Below, piece after piece: positions 26,323-35,085 of a DNA stretch of 35,085 bases. The DNA is from Alcaligenaceae bacterium (GTDB taxonomy: Bacteria; Pseudomonadota; Gammaproteobacteria; Burkholderiales; Burkholderiaceae_B), in contig JABMMM010000022.1 in the NCBI GenBank assembly GCA_013205565.1, positions 1 through 35,085 of the forward strand, in the 5' to 3' direction. The position numbers were made by a program, and so were the translations under genes. Below the pieces are notes generated by a model. The model made no database searches. It had not been told where the DNA came from and was given only the letters and a program-made list of their open reading frames with translations. Position 1 is the stretch's first letter; every line of letters starts with the position of its first letter.

Positions 26323-26979
26323 ATGGATTCTTTCACTACGCATCAAGGTTTGGTTGCCCCGCTCGATCGCGAAAACGTCGATACCGATTTAATCATTCCA
26401 AAACAGTTTTTGAAGTCAATCAAGCGCACTGGGTTTGGCCCGAATCTGTTTGACGAGATCCGCTATCTGGATCACGGTGAACCCGGCATGGATAACTCTA
26501 AGCGCCCCTTGAACCCTGAATTCATCTTGAATCACTCGCGTTATCAAGGCGCGTCGGTCTTGTTAGGCCGTAAAAACTTCGGCTGCGGCTCAAGCCGTGA
26601 GCACGCGCCTTGGGCGTTGGCGCAGTATGGTTTTCGCGCAGTGATTGCGCCTTCGTTTGCCGATATCTTTTTTAACAACAGTTACAAGACAGGCTTTTTG
26701 CCTATCGTGTTATCTGAGTTACAAGTAGCGCGTTTGTTTGATGAAGTGCGTGGCTTTGTAGGTTACAAGCTGACAATCGATCTTGAGAAACAAGTCGTGA
26801 TTGCACCAGACGGGCGCACGATGGATTTTGACATCACTGCCCACCGAAAATATTGCATGGTCAATGGGCTGGATGAAATCGCTTTGACTCTGCGCCAAGC
26901 CGACAAGATTCGAACCTTTGAAGCCGAGCGCCTGGCCCGTCACCCGTGGTTAGATGTTCAACCAATCGGTGCACGTTAA
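26323..26979 (+). CDS. leuD: 3-isopropylmalate dehydratase small subunit
   Basis: The 218-residue swivelling-domain partner of LeuC shows the motifs [17 protein letters not shown] and [19 protein letters not shown], the latter holding the substrate-binding residues. The length is normal for the proteobacterial LeuD. It is 5 bp after leuC and certainly in the same transcript. A GC-rich hairpin follows its stop, before leuB. Confidence 0.96.
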   Translation: MDSFTTHQGLVAPLDRENVDTDLIIPKQFLKSIKRTGFGPNLFDEIRYLDHGEPGMDNSKRPLNPEFILNHSRYQGASVLLGRKNFGCGSSREHAPWALAQYGFRAVIAPSFADIFFNNSYKTGFLPIVLSELQVARLFDEVRGFVGYKLTIDLEKQVVIAPDGRTMDFDITAHRKYCMVNGLDEIALTLRQADKIRTFEAERLARHPWLDVQPIGAR

Positions 26980-26992
26980 GTCACTTATACGT

Positions 26993-27012
26993 TGGGCCGG
27001 TTTTCCGGCCCA
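26993..27012 (+). promoter_or_regulatory. Perfect 8-bp GC-rich hairpin between leuD and leuB
   Basis: TGGGCCGG-TTTT-CCGGCCCA forms an 8-bp stem with a TTTT loop, 13 bp after the leuD stop and 30 bp before the leuB ATG. No long T-run follows, so a strong intrinsic terminator is unlikely. An mRNA stability element or partial terminator is possible. Confidence 0.75.
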
Positions 27013-27042
27013 TGACTTTTGGATCAAAGCAACAGGACGAAC

Positions 27043-28119
27043 ATGACGCAAATAATTGCAGTATTGCCGGGCGATGGGATCGGCGCCGAAATTATGGAAC
27101 AAGCGGTTCGTGTGCTGGGCGCACTTAAGTTACCACTTGAAATTAATCATGCACCGGTTGGCGGCACCGCCTATGACCTGCATGGCCACCCCTTGCCACC
27201 TGCAACCTTAAAGCTTGCCCAAGAATCAAACGCTGTCCTGTTTGGTGCAGTTGGCGACTGGAAATACGATAAGCTGCCACGCGAGCATCGCCCTGAACAA
27301 GCGATCTTGGGTTTGCGTAAAGCGCTCGGTCTGTTTGCAAATTTTCGTCCGGCGATTTTGTATCCTGAGTTAGCCAATGCGTCATCGTTAAAGCCCGAAA
27401 TTGTCTCTGGCCTCGATATTTTGATTTTGCGTGAACTCACGGGTGATATTTATTTTGGTTCGCCACGTGGCGTGCGCGTGGCCCCCGACGGCCCATTTGC
27501 AGGCGAGCGTGAAGGCTTTGACACCATGCGTTATGCAGAACCCGAGATTCGCCGGATCGCGCACTTGGGTTTTCAGGCAGCGCTTAAGCGTCAACGCCGT
27601 TTGTGTAGCGTTGATAAGGCCAACGTTCTTGAAACCTCCCAGCTCTGGCGCGATATCGTGACAGAGATCGGTAAAGAGTATCCTGATGTCGCGTTGTCGC
27701 ACATGTATGTCGATAACGCCGCGATGCAGTTAGTGCGCGCCCCGCGCGACTTTGATGTGATTGTGACGGGCAATCTGTTTGGTGATATTTTGTCTGATGA
27801 AGCGTCGATGTTGACCGGTTCAATCGGCATGCTGCCCTCCGCCTCACTCAACGCCTCAGGCCAGGGTCTGTACGAGCCTAGCCATGGCTCAGCCCCTGAC
27901 ATCGCAGGTAAAGGCGTAGCAAACCCCTTGGCCACTATTTTGTCGGTGGCCATGATGTTGCGGTATTCGCTAAATGAAACGGCTCAAGCGGATCGTATTG
28001 AGCAGGCTGTGAGAAAAGTTTTACAACAAGGGCTGCGGACTGCCGACATCTACGAACAAGGCACAACCAAGGTTGGGACGGCAGCCATGGGCGACGCTGT
28101 GCTCAAGGCCTTAGGGTAG
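27043..28119 (+). CDS. leuB: 3-isopropylmalate dehydrogenase
   Basis: The 358-residue NAD-dependent oxidative decarboxylase of leucine synthesis. Signatures include [18 protein letters not shown] at the N-terminus, [15 protein letters not shown], the dehydrogenase motif [20 protein letters not shown] and the NAD-binding [15 protein letters not shown]. The start is ATG 27043, preceded by AGGA at about 7 nt; the upstream TTG at 27019 falls between the hairpin and the ribosome-binding site and is rejected. It is the third gene of the leuCDB unit. Confidence 0.96.
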   Translation: MTQIIAVLPGDGIGAEIMEQAVRVLGALKLPLEINHAPVGGTAYDLHGHPLPPATLKLAQESNAVLFGAVGDWKYDKLPREHRPEQAILGLRKALGLFANFRPAILYPELANASSLKPEIVSGLDILILRELTGDIYFGSPRGVRVAPDGPFAGEREGFDTMRYAEPEIRRIAHLGFQAALKRQRRLCSVDKANVLETSQLWRDIVTEIGKEYPDVALSHMYVDNAAMQLVRAPRDFDVIVTGNLFGDILSDEASMLTGSIGMLPSASLNASGQGLYEPSHGSAPDIAGKGVANPLATILSVAMMLRYSLNETAQADRIEQAVRKVLQQGLRTADIYEQGTTKVGTAAMGDAVLKALG

Positions 28120-28177
28120 TGCGGTGTTAAAATTCATTGTAAGTGTAGGTATTTAAACGATTTTTTGGTCTTTGGCG

Positions 28178-29305
28178 ATGAAACAGTCTGTTGGTTTGGT
28201 TGGTTGGCGTGGGATGGTGGGCTCGGTGCTCATGCAACGCATGCGCGACGAGGGTGATTTTGCCCTGATTGACCCAGTATTTTTTTCAACGAGTAATGCG
28301 GGTGGACGTGCACCCGAGTGGGCAGGTGCGACGGCGTTACAAAATGCCTTTGACATCGACGCGTTAAAAAAACTACCCATTATCGTGACGGCGCAGGGTG
28401 GCGATTACACCTCCGAGGTCTACCCCAAGCTGCGCGCAGCGGGCTGGACTGGCCTGTGGATCGATGCAGCGAGTACGTTGCGTATGAAAGATGATGCAAT
28501 CATTGTGCTTGATCCCGTTAACCGTCCTGTGATTGACGCTGCACTCAAGCGCGGGGCCCGAGACTTTATTGGCGGTAATTGCACAGTCAGCTGCATGGTG
28601 ATGGGCTTAGCAGGCTTGTTCAAGGCAGGTTTGGTCGAGTGGATGACTAGCATGACGTATCAGGCGGCGTCGGGCGGCGGCGCCCAGCATATGCGTGAAT
28701 TACTCACGCAGTTTGGCTTACTGAATGCCGCCGTGAAGGCGCAGCTTGACGATCCGGCTTCGGCGATTCTTGACATTGACCGAAACGTATTGGCGTTGCA
28801 ACAAAGCGGTCAACTACCCACCGAGCACTTCGGAATTCCATTAGCAGGCAATTTAATCCCCTGGATCGATAAGGATCTTGGTAACGGGATGTCGCGCGAA
28901 GAGTGGAAAGGCGAGGCTGAAACCAATAAGATTTTAGGTCGCGGCGCTGGGTTTGGCTCAACCCCCATTGCGATTGACGGTTTGTGCGTGCGCATTGGTG
29001 CGATGCGTTGCCACAGCCAGGCGCTCACGATTAAGCTGACTCGCGATGTCCCGATCGATGAGATTGCTGATATTGTCAAAAACGGGACTGCCTGGACCAA
29101 AGTTGTTGCTAACACTAAAGATGCAACGCTCGCGGGGTTGTCACCCGTGGCGGTCACGGGTACGCTAGACATACCGGTAGGGCGCCTGCGTAAGTTATCA
29201 ATGGGGCCTGAGTATTTGGGGGCCTTTACGGTGGGCGACCAGTTGTTATGGGGCGCAGCTGAACCCTTGCGTAGGATGTTGCGTATTGCTTTGGGCGAAC
29301 TGTAG
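28178..29305 (+). CDS. asd: Aspartate-semialdehyde dehydrogenase
   Basis: The 375-residue enzyme makes aspartate semialdehyde from aspartyl phosphate, feeding threonine, methionine, lysine and diaminopimelate. It has the N-terminal [18 protein letters not shown], the catalytic Cys135 in GGNCTVSC and a late active-site His in [11 protein letters not shown]. The pattern matches the Gram-negative (E. coli-like) class. The ATG at 28178 is chosen over a TTG two codons earlier. The leuB-asd gap is 58 bp, and the fimV gene follows after 18 bp. Confidence 0.95.
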   Translation: MKQSVGLVGWRGMVGSVLMQRMRDEGDFALIDPVFFSTSNAGGRAPEWAGATALQNAFDIDALKKLPIIVTAQGGDYTSEVYPKLRAAGWTGLWIDAASTLRMKDDAIIVLDPVNRPVIDAALKRGARDFIGGNCTVSCMVMGLAGLFKAGLVEWMTSMTYQAASGGGAQHMRELLTQFGLLNAAVKAQLDDPASAILDIDRNVLALQQSGQLPTEHFGIPLAGNLIPWIDKDLGNGMSREEWKGEAETNKILGRGAGFGSTPIAIDGLCVRIGAMRCHSQALTIKLTRDVPIDEIADIVKNGTAWTKVVANTKDATLAGLSPVAVTGTLDIPVGRLRKLSMGPEYLGAFTVGDQLLWGAAEPLRRMLRIALGEL

Positions 29306-29323
29306 GTTAAAAAGGGTACAACG

Positions 29324-31021
29324 ATGCGTGATGATCTAAATTCTTTGTCTCAGGTAGCGCAAAAACTGGGCTTCGCTCTGGGTTTGTGTCTAGTTGTCTC
29401 TTCGCAAACACTTGCCGCGAAAGCCGGACATGGTCGCGTTGATTCAAGTGCTGGCACCCCCTTACAGGTTTCGATTCCCTTGCTTGATTTAGCTGCTGCG
29501 GATCTTCCAACCTTGCAGGTTAAGCTGGCCTCTGCAGACGCTTGGGCCAAAGCGGGTCTGACGCCCCCTGCCAGCCTCGAGTCAATGGTGGTCACCGTTG
29601 AGCCTGGCTTTGCAAAAGATTCGCGTACCTTGGTGTTGCGTTCGACTCAGTCGGTCAACCGACCTGTGATTGATGTCTTGCTCGAGGTGTCTTCTGCAAG
29701 CGGTGCCACCCAAGTGCAATCGAGTTTTCTTGTTTTAACTCAAGCGAACAATGCGTCTGCTGGTGGTACCGTAGTCGTCAAATCAGGAGACACACTCTCA
29801 GCAATCGCACTGATTCATGCCGTACCCGGTGCCGATTTTTATCAGATGCTTTGGGCACTTTATCAGGCCAATCCGCAGGCATTCTTCTCGCAGAACATGA
29901 ATCTGCTCAAAGTCGGCGCGGTACTCACGATTCCTCAGGCCGAGACGGTACGTGCAATTGATACAAAGCTCGCACGCGAAATGTATTTAAAACATATTGC
30001 GGCCTTCAACGCGCGAAGTGGCGCCGCAAGGACCGCTTCAACAGGGCCCACGCCTAAAGCGGCGGCGCCTGCAGCATCGACACAAGCGGGTACGGTATCA
30101 ACCCCTAGCGCGCCTACCCCCGCGACCGCGTCTGGTGATCGGGTACGTCTGACCTCGTCTAACACCAACGAGCAAAGCGAAGACACGCGCGTGGCTGCTG
30201 CCAAAGAAATCGCAGAGATTCAGTCACGCGTAGAAAGCTTGCAACAAAATATCAAGCAGCTGAAAGACACCTTGAGTCAGCCGGGTAGTGCGCCGCAAAC
30301 TGGTACACCCGGAGCCACGGGTGCAGCGGGTGCGACCGGTGCTGCAGGTGCGACAGGTAGTAAGGGCGCAGCAGGTGCGCCCGGTACTGCAGGTGCGATC
30401 GGTAGTACGAGTGCAGCAGGTGCGACCGGTACTGCAGGTGCGATCGGTAGTACGAGTGCAGCAGGTGTGACCGGTACTGCAGGTGCGACCGGTAGTACGA
30501 GCGCAGCAGGTGCAACAGTTAGTGCTGGCGCTGCGGGTGCAACTGCAGGTGCAACAGGCGTTGCAGGCACCACTGGTGTCACGGGTGCTCCTGGAAGCGT
30601 CGGCACGCCAGGCAGCGCAGGCGTGGCAAGTCAGGCAGGCGTGGCAGGGGCTCAGGCGGGTGCAGTAGCGGGTGCAGCAGTGGCTGCGGGCAATACGGCA
30701 CCAGCCACGACAGTCGGCACTGAATCGGCTGCAAAGGGTGGGTTTCAGGCGACTGCAGGCAAGCTGTGGGCGGGCCTGACTGGTAGCGCGCTTGGCATGT
30801 TGACGGCGTTCTTGGCACTCGGTGGTTTGTTAGTGGCATGGCTGTTGCGCCGCGCAAGCGCACGCCGCGAACAAGACGAAAATGAATCTGATGACGCGGC
30901 ACGCCCGCTTAATCCAGAGGCCGTCACTGCCTTTGATCAAAAGCTCAAGGGTTTGGATCTGAACCTTGATGCCTCAGCCACGCCCGCTAAGGTCGAGCCC
31001 TCGCTAGCAAAGCCGACTTAA
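29324..31021 (+). CDS. fimV: FimV-like protein with LysM and collagen-like repeat region
   Basis: The 565-residue envelope protein has a signal peptide (cleavage near TLAAKAG, residue 35). A FimV N-terminal domain (about 36-140, [13 protein letters not shown]) is followed by a LysM peptidoglycan-binding domain (about 150-205, [11 protein letters not shown]), a Thr/Ala/Pro linker and a short coiled coil (about 286-318). Residues 327 to about 470 are Gly-X-Y-like and rich in Ala, Thr and Ser. A membrane helix follows (about 485-507), with an acidic cytoplasmic tail that lacks the usual TPR/FimV C-terminal domain. FimV proteins organise polar machinery and type IV pili. Its position after asd and before truA is the conserved Burkholderiales locus. 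The collagen-like tract is unusual. Confidence 0.85.
   Translation: MRDDLNSLSQVAQKLGFALGLCLVVSSQTLAAKAGHGRVDSSAGTPLQVSIPLLDLAAADLPTLQVKLASADAWAKAGLTPPASLESMVVTVEPGFAKDSRTLVLRSTQSVNRPVIDVLLEVSSASGATQVQSSFLVLTQANNASAGGTVVVKSGDTLSAIALIHAVPGADFYQMLWALYQANPQAFFSQNMNLLKVGAVLTIPQAETVRAIDTKLAREMYLKHIAAFNARSGAARTASTGPTPKAAAPAASTQAGTVSTPSAPTPATASGDRVRLTSSNTNEQSEDTRVAAAKEIAEIQSRVESLQQNIKQLKDTLSQPGSAPQTGTPGATGAAGATGAAGATGSKGAAGAPGTAGAIGSTSAAGATGTAGAIGSTSAAGVTGTAGATGSTSAAGATVSAGAAGATAGATGVAGTTGVTGAPGSVGTPGSAGVASQAGVAGAQAGAVAGAAVAAGNTAPATTVGTESAAKGGFQATAGKLWAGLTGSALGMLTAFLALGGLLVAWLLRRASARREQDENESDDAARPLNPEAVTAFDQKLKGLDLNLDASATPAKVEPSLAKPT
30383..30517 (+). repeat. 45-bp tandem repeat, three copies, in the collagen-like tract of fimV
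   Basis: Copies are at 30383-30427, 30428-30472 and 30473-30517. The first two differ at one base and the third at a few. Each encodes the 15-residue unit [15 protein letters not shown], or a variant with one or two substitutions. The unit keeps the reading frame, so copy-number changes would alter length without disrupting the protein. Shorter GGTGC(A/G)-type repeats flank it on both sides. Confidence 0.95.
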
Positions 31022-31106
31022 ATGTTTTGGGCGTACGCCAAGTCTTGGCAATGTGGGTAAGGCGAAGTCTTTTGGGTGGCTGCTGGCTTTTTAGGGCGGC
31101 CCTCTG

Positions 31107-31883
31107 ATGAGTCGGGTCGCGCTAGGACTCTCTTATGATGGACGTCCCTGGCAGGGATGGCAAACGCAGCCCCATGGTCAAACTGTTCAAGATTCTCTAG
31201 AGCGCGCCTTGGCGGTCTTTGCAACCGTGCCTGTGCGCACCACCTGCGCGGGTCGCACTGACACGGGCGTGCACGCACTCGGACAAGTGGTTCATTTTGA
31301 TTGCGATGTTGCTCGTACGCCAGAGTCTTGGGTCAGAGGGGTTAATGCACATTTGCCCGACACGATCTCTGTGCAATGGGCGCAGTATGTTTCTGAGGAT
31401 TTTCATGCACGCTTTTCGGCCCGCGAACGGGCCTACACCTATGTCATTTTAAATTGTCGAGTTCGTCAACCCTTATGGGCGGGCAGGGCGGGCTGGGTGT
31501 TTCAAACCCTTGAGTTGCAGGCCATGCAGCAGGCAGCACAGTGTTTATTAGGCGAGCACGACTTCAGTAGTTTTCGGTCTTCGCAATGTCAGGCTAAGTC
31601 ACCTGTGCGCACGCTAACCGAGTTGAATGTTTGGCAAAAAGGCCAGCTGATTTACGTATCCTTGCGCGGTAACGCCTTTTTGCACCATATGGTGCGCAAC
31701 ATCGTTGGCGCGCTCATACAAATTGGACAGGGCAGGCAACCCGTTGAATTTATGGCCGCCTTGCTTGCCTTTAAAGATCGCACAAAAGGCTCGCCTACCT
31801 TCTCGCCTGACGGCTTATATTTAACCGAGGTGTCTTATCCTCCTGGCGAGCTGTTACAGCGACAGGGTATCGGGCTTGGGTGA
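31107..31883 (+). CDS. truA: tRNA pseudouridine(38-40) synthase
   Basis: The 258-residue enzyme forms pseudouridine at positions 38-40 of the tRNA anticodon arm. The catalytic Asp52 lies in [11 protein letters not shown], preceded by the [19 protein letters not shown] start and followed by the family motif [19 protein letters not shown]. Full length. It is 85 bp after fimV and 46 bp before trpF. The gap before it holds only a small palindrome (GCCAAG-T-CTTGGC, around 31037-31049). Confidence 0.95.
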   Translation: MSRVALGLSYDGRPWQGWQTQPHGQTVQDSLERALAVFATVPVRTTCAGRTDTGVHALGQVVHFDCDVARTPESWVRGVNAHLPDTISVQWAQYVSEDFHARFSARERAYTYVILNCRVRQPLWAGRAGWVFQTLELQAMQQAAQCLLGEHDFSSFRSSQCQAKSPVRTLTELNVWQKGQLIYVSLRGNAFLHHMVRNIVGALIQIGQGRQPVEFMAALLAFKDRTKGSPTFSPDGLYLTEVSYPPGELLQRQGIGLG

Positions 31884-31896
31884 CAAGAACTCGGTC

Positions 31897-31910
31897 TAGA
31901 ATAGATTCTA
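31897..31910. promoter_or_regulatory. 14-bp palindrome between truA and trpF
   Basis: TAGAAT-AG-ATTCTA is a perfect inverted repeat in the 46-bp AT-rich gap. It may be an operator, or TAGAAT may serve as a -10 element (the best -35, TTGGGT, is only 15 nt away). Evidence is weak. Confidence 0.3.
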
Positions 31911-31929
31911 TTTATTTATATCCTCTGAC

Positions 31930-32613
31930 ATGACAACCAGTCCAATGCTCGCACGCACTCGCATCAAAATCTGCGGCCTGACACGTGCGCAAGATGTTCG
32001 CACTTCAGTGCACAACGGCGCTGATGCGCTGGGCTTTGTCTTTTATCCGCCCAGCAAACGCTTTGTGAGCGCTGCCCATGCAGCAGACCTGTGTGCTGAT
32101 CTGCCCGCGTTCGTAAGCACCGTGGCGTTATTCGTCAATCCCGAACCACAGACAGTTAAAGACGTACTGAGCACTTTGCGCCCGAGCTTGCTGCAGTTTC
32201 ATGGCGATGAAGATCCAGACTTTTGTGCCTCGTTTGGGGTGCCCTACCTCAAAGCGTTCAGAGTCGGTGCGCCCGGCTTGGATACTGCAGCTAATTTACT
32301 GACAACTTGCCGGGCATTTTCGCAAGCGGCTGGCTGGTTGTTTGATAGCTACACTGCGGCTTTCGGTGGCAGTGGCCACGGGTTCGATTACGCGCTTCTG
32401 GCCGACTTACAAGCGTCGCTTTCGCTTGCACGACCCCTTGTTTTGTCTGGAGGGTTAACCGCAGTAAACGTCCAGGCGGCTGTTCGAACGCTTACGCCCT
32501 GGGCCGTGGATGTTAGTAGCGGGGTCGAAGACAGCCCAGGCGTGAAGTCTGAAAAAAAGATCGAAGACTTTGTGCAAGCGGTCCAGCAAACGAATCCGAA
32601 CGCTGCGCTTTGA
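31930..32613 (+). CDS. trpF: Phosphoribosylanthranilate isomerase
   Basis: The 227-residue TIM-barrel enzyme converts phosphoribosylanthranilate to CdRP in tryptophan synthesis. The active-site Cys15 is in RIKICGLTRAQDV and the later signatures are VALFVNP, LLQFHGDED, FGGSGHGFDY, VLSGGLTAVNV and VDVSSGVEDSPGVK. Full length. In many relatives trpF is followed directly by trpB and trpA; here a tRNA gene follows instead. The -35 element of that tRNA's promoter overlaps the trpF stop codon. Confidence 0.95.
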   Translation: MTTSPMLARTRIKICGLTRAQDVRTSVHNGADALGFVFYPPSKRFVSAAHAADLCADLPAFVSTVALFVNPEPQTVKDVLSTLRPSLLQFHGDEDPDFCASFGVPYLKAFRVGAPGLDTAANLLTTCRAFSQAAGWLFDSYTAAFGGSGHGFDYALLADLQASLSLARPLVLSGGLTAVNVQAAVRTLTPWAVDVSSGVEDSPGVKSEKKIEDFVQAVQQTNPNAAL

Positions 32614-32639
32614 CAGTCGGTCTTGAATGCCGATACAAT
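32610..32639 (+). promoter_or_regulatory. Sigma-70 promoter of tRNA-Val
   Basis: A perfect TTGACA (32610-32615) is followed by an 18-nt spacer and TACAAT (32634-32639). The predicted start lies about 6 nt before the mature tRNA 5' end at 32652. The -35 includes the trpF TGA stop (32611-32613). Confidence 0.8.
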
Positions 32640-32651
32640 AGCGGTCTTTGC

Positions 32652-32728
32652 AGGCGGTTAGCTCAGCTGGTTAGAGCGCCACGTTGACATCGTGGAGGTC
32701 GTTGGTTCGATTCCAATACCGCCTACCA
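32652..32728 (+). tRNA. tRNA-Val (anticodon GAC)
   Basis: The 77-nt cloverleaf has an acceptor stem AGGCGGT/ACCGCCT and encoded ACCA. The anticodon stem CCACG/CGTGG encloses the loop TTGACAT, which gives anticodon GAC, and the T-arm contains GGTTCGATTCC. GAC reads the valine codons GUC and GUU. It has its own promoter and terminator, so it is an independent unit. Confidence 0.96.
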
Positions 32729-32741
32729 AACATCACAAGTT

Positions 32742-32775
32742 AAGCCCCTACATCTAAACATGTTGGGGCTTTTTT
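32742..32775 (+). terminator. Intrinsic terminator after tRNA-Val
   Basis: AAGCCCC (32742-32748) pairs with GGGGCTT (32765-32771), with an inner ACAT/ATGT extension around one T-T mismatch, followed by a T-run to 32775. It sits 14 bp after the tRNA 3' end. The 150 bp from here to the next gene hold only a possible TACACT -10 at 32874-32879. Confidence 0.9.
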
Positions 32776-32925
32776 GTTGCATCGCCAACTCCGCAATTCT
32801 GAGTCGTAAACGACCAAGGGACTAAGCATTCATTACAGTGCTCACTGCATGGGTTTTAGTCGCTAAAGACGGGTACACTTTGACACGTTGGATTTCAGAC
32901 CCAGTGCGAACAGTTCGGAAAGCCG

Positions 32926-34182
32926 TTGAAACATCTCTTTAAAAGCGCACAGAACTTGTTGCCTTGGCTATGGCCTGGATTGGCGGTCATATTCTTAACG
33001 GCTCTTGTTTTGCAACTTCCGCCAAGGAAGATTGTGATCGAGGCTGGCCCTAAAGGCGGGTTTTTCGATTCAACCGCTTTATTACTGAAAGAGCGTTTAG
33101 AGTCGCAGGGGGTTAGCGTTGCGATTATTAACAGCGAAGCGACTCTCGACATTATTGGTCATGTCAATCAAGTCAACGGCAATGTTGATATCGGCTTCAT
33201 TGCCCACGAGGTTAAGCCGGGTCAATATCCGAATGTGAAGTCGCTCGGCTCAATCATCATGGACCCCTTATTTATCTTTGCGCGTCGTGGTCTGAATTTG
33301 CAAAGCCCTGCTGATTTTATTAATTTGACATTAGGGGTAGGGCCTAAAAACACGGGCGGTCGTTTATTGACTGACATTGTTCTTGATGAGTACGGCATTA
33401 CCCCCGAGTCTTCGACGTATGCAGAATTATCACTTCGTCAAATGGCAAATGCCTTAAGCAATGGAGACATTGATGTTGGTTTTTTTCTGCAACCGACCAA
33501 CAATAAGATCGTTGCTGAGATTGGCACCTTCGGGATTGCAAAATTGGTACCTGTCAATTATGCGACCGCGATGGTTAAAAAGTATGGGTACTTACATCAT
33601 TTAGTGATCGAGCGCGGTTCATTTTCCTTACTCAACGATCTACCCTCGTCGAACATAAACATGATCGGGATACCAGCGACCGTGGTCGCGAAGAAAGATT
33701 TACATCCGGGGATCGTTGTGTTGGTGAGTCTTGCGCTTAAAGACGCGTATCGGCCGCCCACCTTAGTGTCGGCCAGAGCAAGCTTTCCATCAATGAACTA
33801 TGAATTTGACCTCGATGTTGACATCGAAGCGGATCAAATTTACAAGCATAGTCCGGGCTATGTTCCTTTTCTGTATCGCGTGCTTAATTTTTGGGTTGCT
33901 GGATTGCTAGACAAATCGGCGCTGTTCTTAAGTTTTTTGTTGAGCACCTATTTCTTTCTGTACTACCTAGGGTTTCCTCGTGCTTACGATTATTGGAAGC
34001 TCGGGATGATTTCGCGTGTCACGCGCCGGCTTGAGTCTTTACTTGAGGTGGCACGTGCTAGGGCTTTGACCGACAAAGAGGTTCAGGAGTTTCTAAAAAT
34101 CGAGCGATACCTTGATCCAAAAGCCAAGGCATCGCAAAACGCCACGCGTTTGCTTGCTGAGATCAAATCCCGTTTGTCATAA
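32926..34182 (+). CDS. Membrane-anchored TAXI-type solute-binding protein
   Basis: The 418-residue protein has an N-terminal membrane helix (about 13-31) and a periplasmic domain resembling TAXI/NMT1-type TRAP receptors (KIVIEAGPKGGFFDSTALLL, GNVDIGFIAHEV, GVGPKNTGGRLL, QMANALSNGDIDVGF). A second helix follows (about 325-345, SALFLSFLLSTYFFLYYLGF), then a 65-residue basic cytoplasmic tail. Ordinary TAXI receptors are free or lipid-anchored and lack this second helix and tail. No dctQM/TRAP permease is nearby. The start is TTG 32926 with GGAA 5 nt upstream; no nearby ATG is in frame. A sensor or scaffold role is as likely as transport. The formyltransferase gene is 68 bp downstream. Confidence 0.65.
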   Translation: MKHLFKSAQNLLPWLWPGLAVIFLTALVLQLPPRKIVIEAGPKGGFFDSTALLLKERLESQGVSVAIINSEATLDIIGHVNQVNGNVDIGFIAHEVKPGQYPNVKSLGSIIMDPLFIFARRGLNLQSPADFINLTLGVGPKNTGGRLLTDIVLDEYGITPESSTYAELSLRQMANALSNGDIDVGFFLQPTNNKIVAEIGTFGIAKLVPVNYATAMVKKYGYLHHLVIERGSFSLLNDLPSSNINMIGIPATVVAKKDLHPGIVVLVSLALKDAYRPPTLVSARASFPSMNYEFDLDVDIEADQIYKHSPGYVPFLYRVLNFWVAGLLDKSALFLSFLLSTYFFLYYLGFPRAYDYWKLGMISRVTRRLESLLEVARARALTDKEVQEFLKIERYLDPKAKASQNATRLLAEIKSRLS

Positions 34183-34250
34183 TCCTTACGTATTGTCTGA
34201 CTTTATCAACCTCAACATTCAGCCTCAAGATCGAAGACGCGTAGCCGCAC

Positions 34251-35085
34251 ATGAGAATTCTATTTTGTACCAAGAAAGACGTATTTGGCGCATGGATTTT
34301 GAATTGGATCCTTCCGAAGCTCATCGGTCATCAAGTCAGGGTGCTGTTGTCAGATAAGACGCGTCCTGCTGAACATTCGGTGCCTGCATTACTCGAAGAA
34401 AAATTTCTTGAGCGTGATCTTCCCCTGCAAGGCCTGTTTCCCCTAATTGATGCCCAGTCTACGCAGGGCCCTTTGGCCACCTTCGAGGGTTGCGCGAAGC
34501 GCTATCAGCTTGAAATCAACACCGTGACAAGTATCAATGACCCAGCCACTGAGCAACAGATTCGTGAGTGGTCGCCTGATATTATTATTTCGGCTAGATT
34601 TAGCCTGATTTTTAAGTCAAATATTGAGCGTATTCCCCGACTGGGGATCTTCAATATTCATCCTGGCACCTTGCCAGGTTATGCGGGTTTGTACGCGCCC
34701 TTGCGCGGGATATTTAACGGCGAAGATAAGTTGGGCTGCACTCTACATCGGGTCGATGAGGGCATTGATACCGGTGCAATTTATTCTGTCTCGCACCTGA
34801 AGGTCAGACCCGAACGGTCGATCTTCGGGCACATTGCGCCGCTGTATGAGTTAGGCTTGCTCAGTGCGTTGCGCCTACTTGAAGAGCTCGAGCAGGGCAA
34901 CGCCGTCAAACTCGAGGCACAGGATACGAACCTTTTTCGTTATTACCGTTTACCAGAACAAGAGGTGTTTACTGAACTTGAGCGCCGGGGCATTGAGGTC
35001 GTGTCATATAGCGTTTACAGTGAGTTTATCCGGCAATTTGTCGCGCCTGAAGGCATGGGGCAGCCGACAGGCCCACTTGAGGCGA
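34251..35085 (+). CDS. Formyltransferase family protein (3' end beyond the window)
   Basis: The frame is open for 278 codons from ATG 34251 to the window edge, so the gene is partial. Residues about 85-215 are a formyltransferase domain. The catalytic Asn-x-His (N135, H137 in IFNIHPGTLPGYAG) and the Asp (D173 in DEGIDTGAI) have the 36-residue His-Asp spacing of the methionyl-tRNA and GAR transformylases. The N-terminal 80 residues look Rossmann-like (MRILFCTKKDVFGAWIL). It is not Fmt, because the usual start and hallmark loop are different. The formyl acceptor is unknown; sugar-nucleotide or amino-group formylation is possible. Confidence 0.75.
   Translation, partial: MRILFCTKKDVFGAWILNWILPKLIGHQVRVLLSDKTRPAEHSVPALLEEKFLERDLPLQGLFPLIDAQSTQGPLATFEGCAKRYQLEINTVTSINDPATEQQIREWSPDIIISARFSLIFKSNIERIPRLGIFNIHPGTLPGYAGLYAPLRGIFNGEDKLGCTLHRVDEGIDTGAIYSVSHLKVRPERSIFGHIAPLYELGLLSALRLLEELEQGNAVKLEAQDTNLFRYYRLPEQEVFTELERRGIEVVSYSVYSEFIRQFVAPEGMGQPTGPLEA

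Noticed and set aside
30302-30560. Short repeats as a CRISPR array
   Set aside because: The repeats are contiguous, in frame with fimV and not separated by unique spacers.
30277-30606. Reverse-strand frame of 109 codons rich in Ala, Pro and Val
   Set aside because: It is the complement of the fimV repeat tract, has no ribosome-binding site, and exists only because the repeat is free of stops on that strand.
32652-32775. tRNA-Val as the boundary of a genomic island
   Set aside because: No integrase or repeat of the tRNA 3' end was found to its right within the window; the terminator and following genes look ordinary.

Overview
The window reads as chromosomal DNA of a betaproteobacterium in the order Burkholderiales, most likely the family Alcaligenaceae. 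Four things point there: a Bug-type (tripartite tricarboxylate) periplasmic receptor, a BPSS1780-type membrane protein coupled to an APH-fold homoserine kinase, the gene order leuC-leuD-leuB-asd-fimV-truA-trpF, and intermediate GC content. This placement rests on gene content and order, not on a database search.

Layout. Positions 1-7270 hold metabolic and envelope genes: a truncated secreted protein, a tandem PPC/DUF296 protein, an outer-membrane beta-barrel, an SDR with a substituted catalytic tyrosine, a Bug receptor, a double-hotdog thioesterase-like protein, an LpxL/HtrB-type acyltransferase and a D-threonine aldolase/D-serine dehydratase-type PLP enzyme. Positions 7270-16905 are one tightly packed forward operon for a Tad (Flp) pilus: a Flp-like pilin, a TadG-like protein, a TadE-like pseudopilin, an unrecognised exported protein, CpaB, the CpaC secretin, a CpaF/TadA ATPase carrying an N-terminal FHA domain, TadB, TadC and a DUF192 protein. 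No TadZ/CpaE, TadD, RcpB or TadV prepilin peptidase is present here. The operon collides tail to tail with the reverse-strand thrB-BPSS1780 pair, with a 104-bp antisense coding overlap.

Positions 18767-24839 are housekeeping genes: dusA, a CBS-pair protein, a YihY/BrkB membrane protein, a DUF2069 protein, selO and aroC. Positions 24908-32613 are an amino-acid biosynthesis block (leuCDB, asd, trpF) with fimV and truA embedded. The FimV homologue has a collagen-like Gly-X-Y tract built partly from a 45-bp tandem repeat, which is unusual. tRNA-Val(GAC) follows trpF with its own promoter and a good terminator. The right end carries a membrane-anchored TAXI-like binding protein and a formyltransferase cut by the window edge.

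The Tad operon is the best candidate for an unusual system. It has an FHA-fused ATPase whose phosphothreonine-binding motif is partly degenerate, an unusually long Flp pilin, an uncharacterised secreted component, and no localisation ATPase. The collagen-like FimV is the second candidate. No CRISPR array, insertion sequence, prophage or recognisable defence system was seen. The longest gene-free stretch is about 260 bp (3927-4186).
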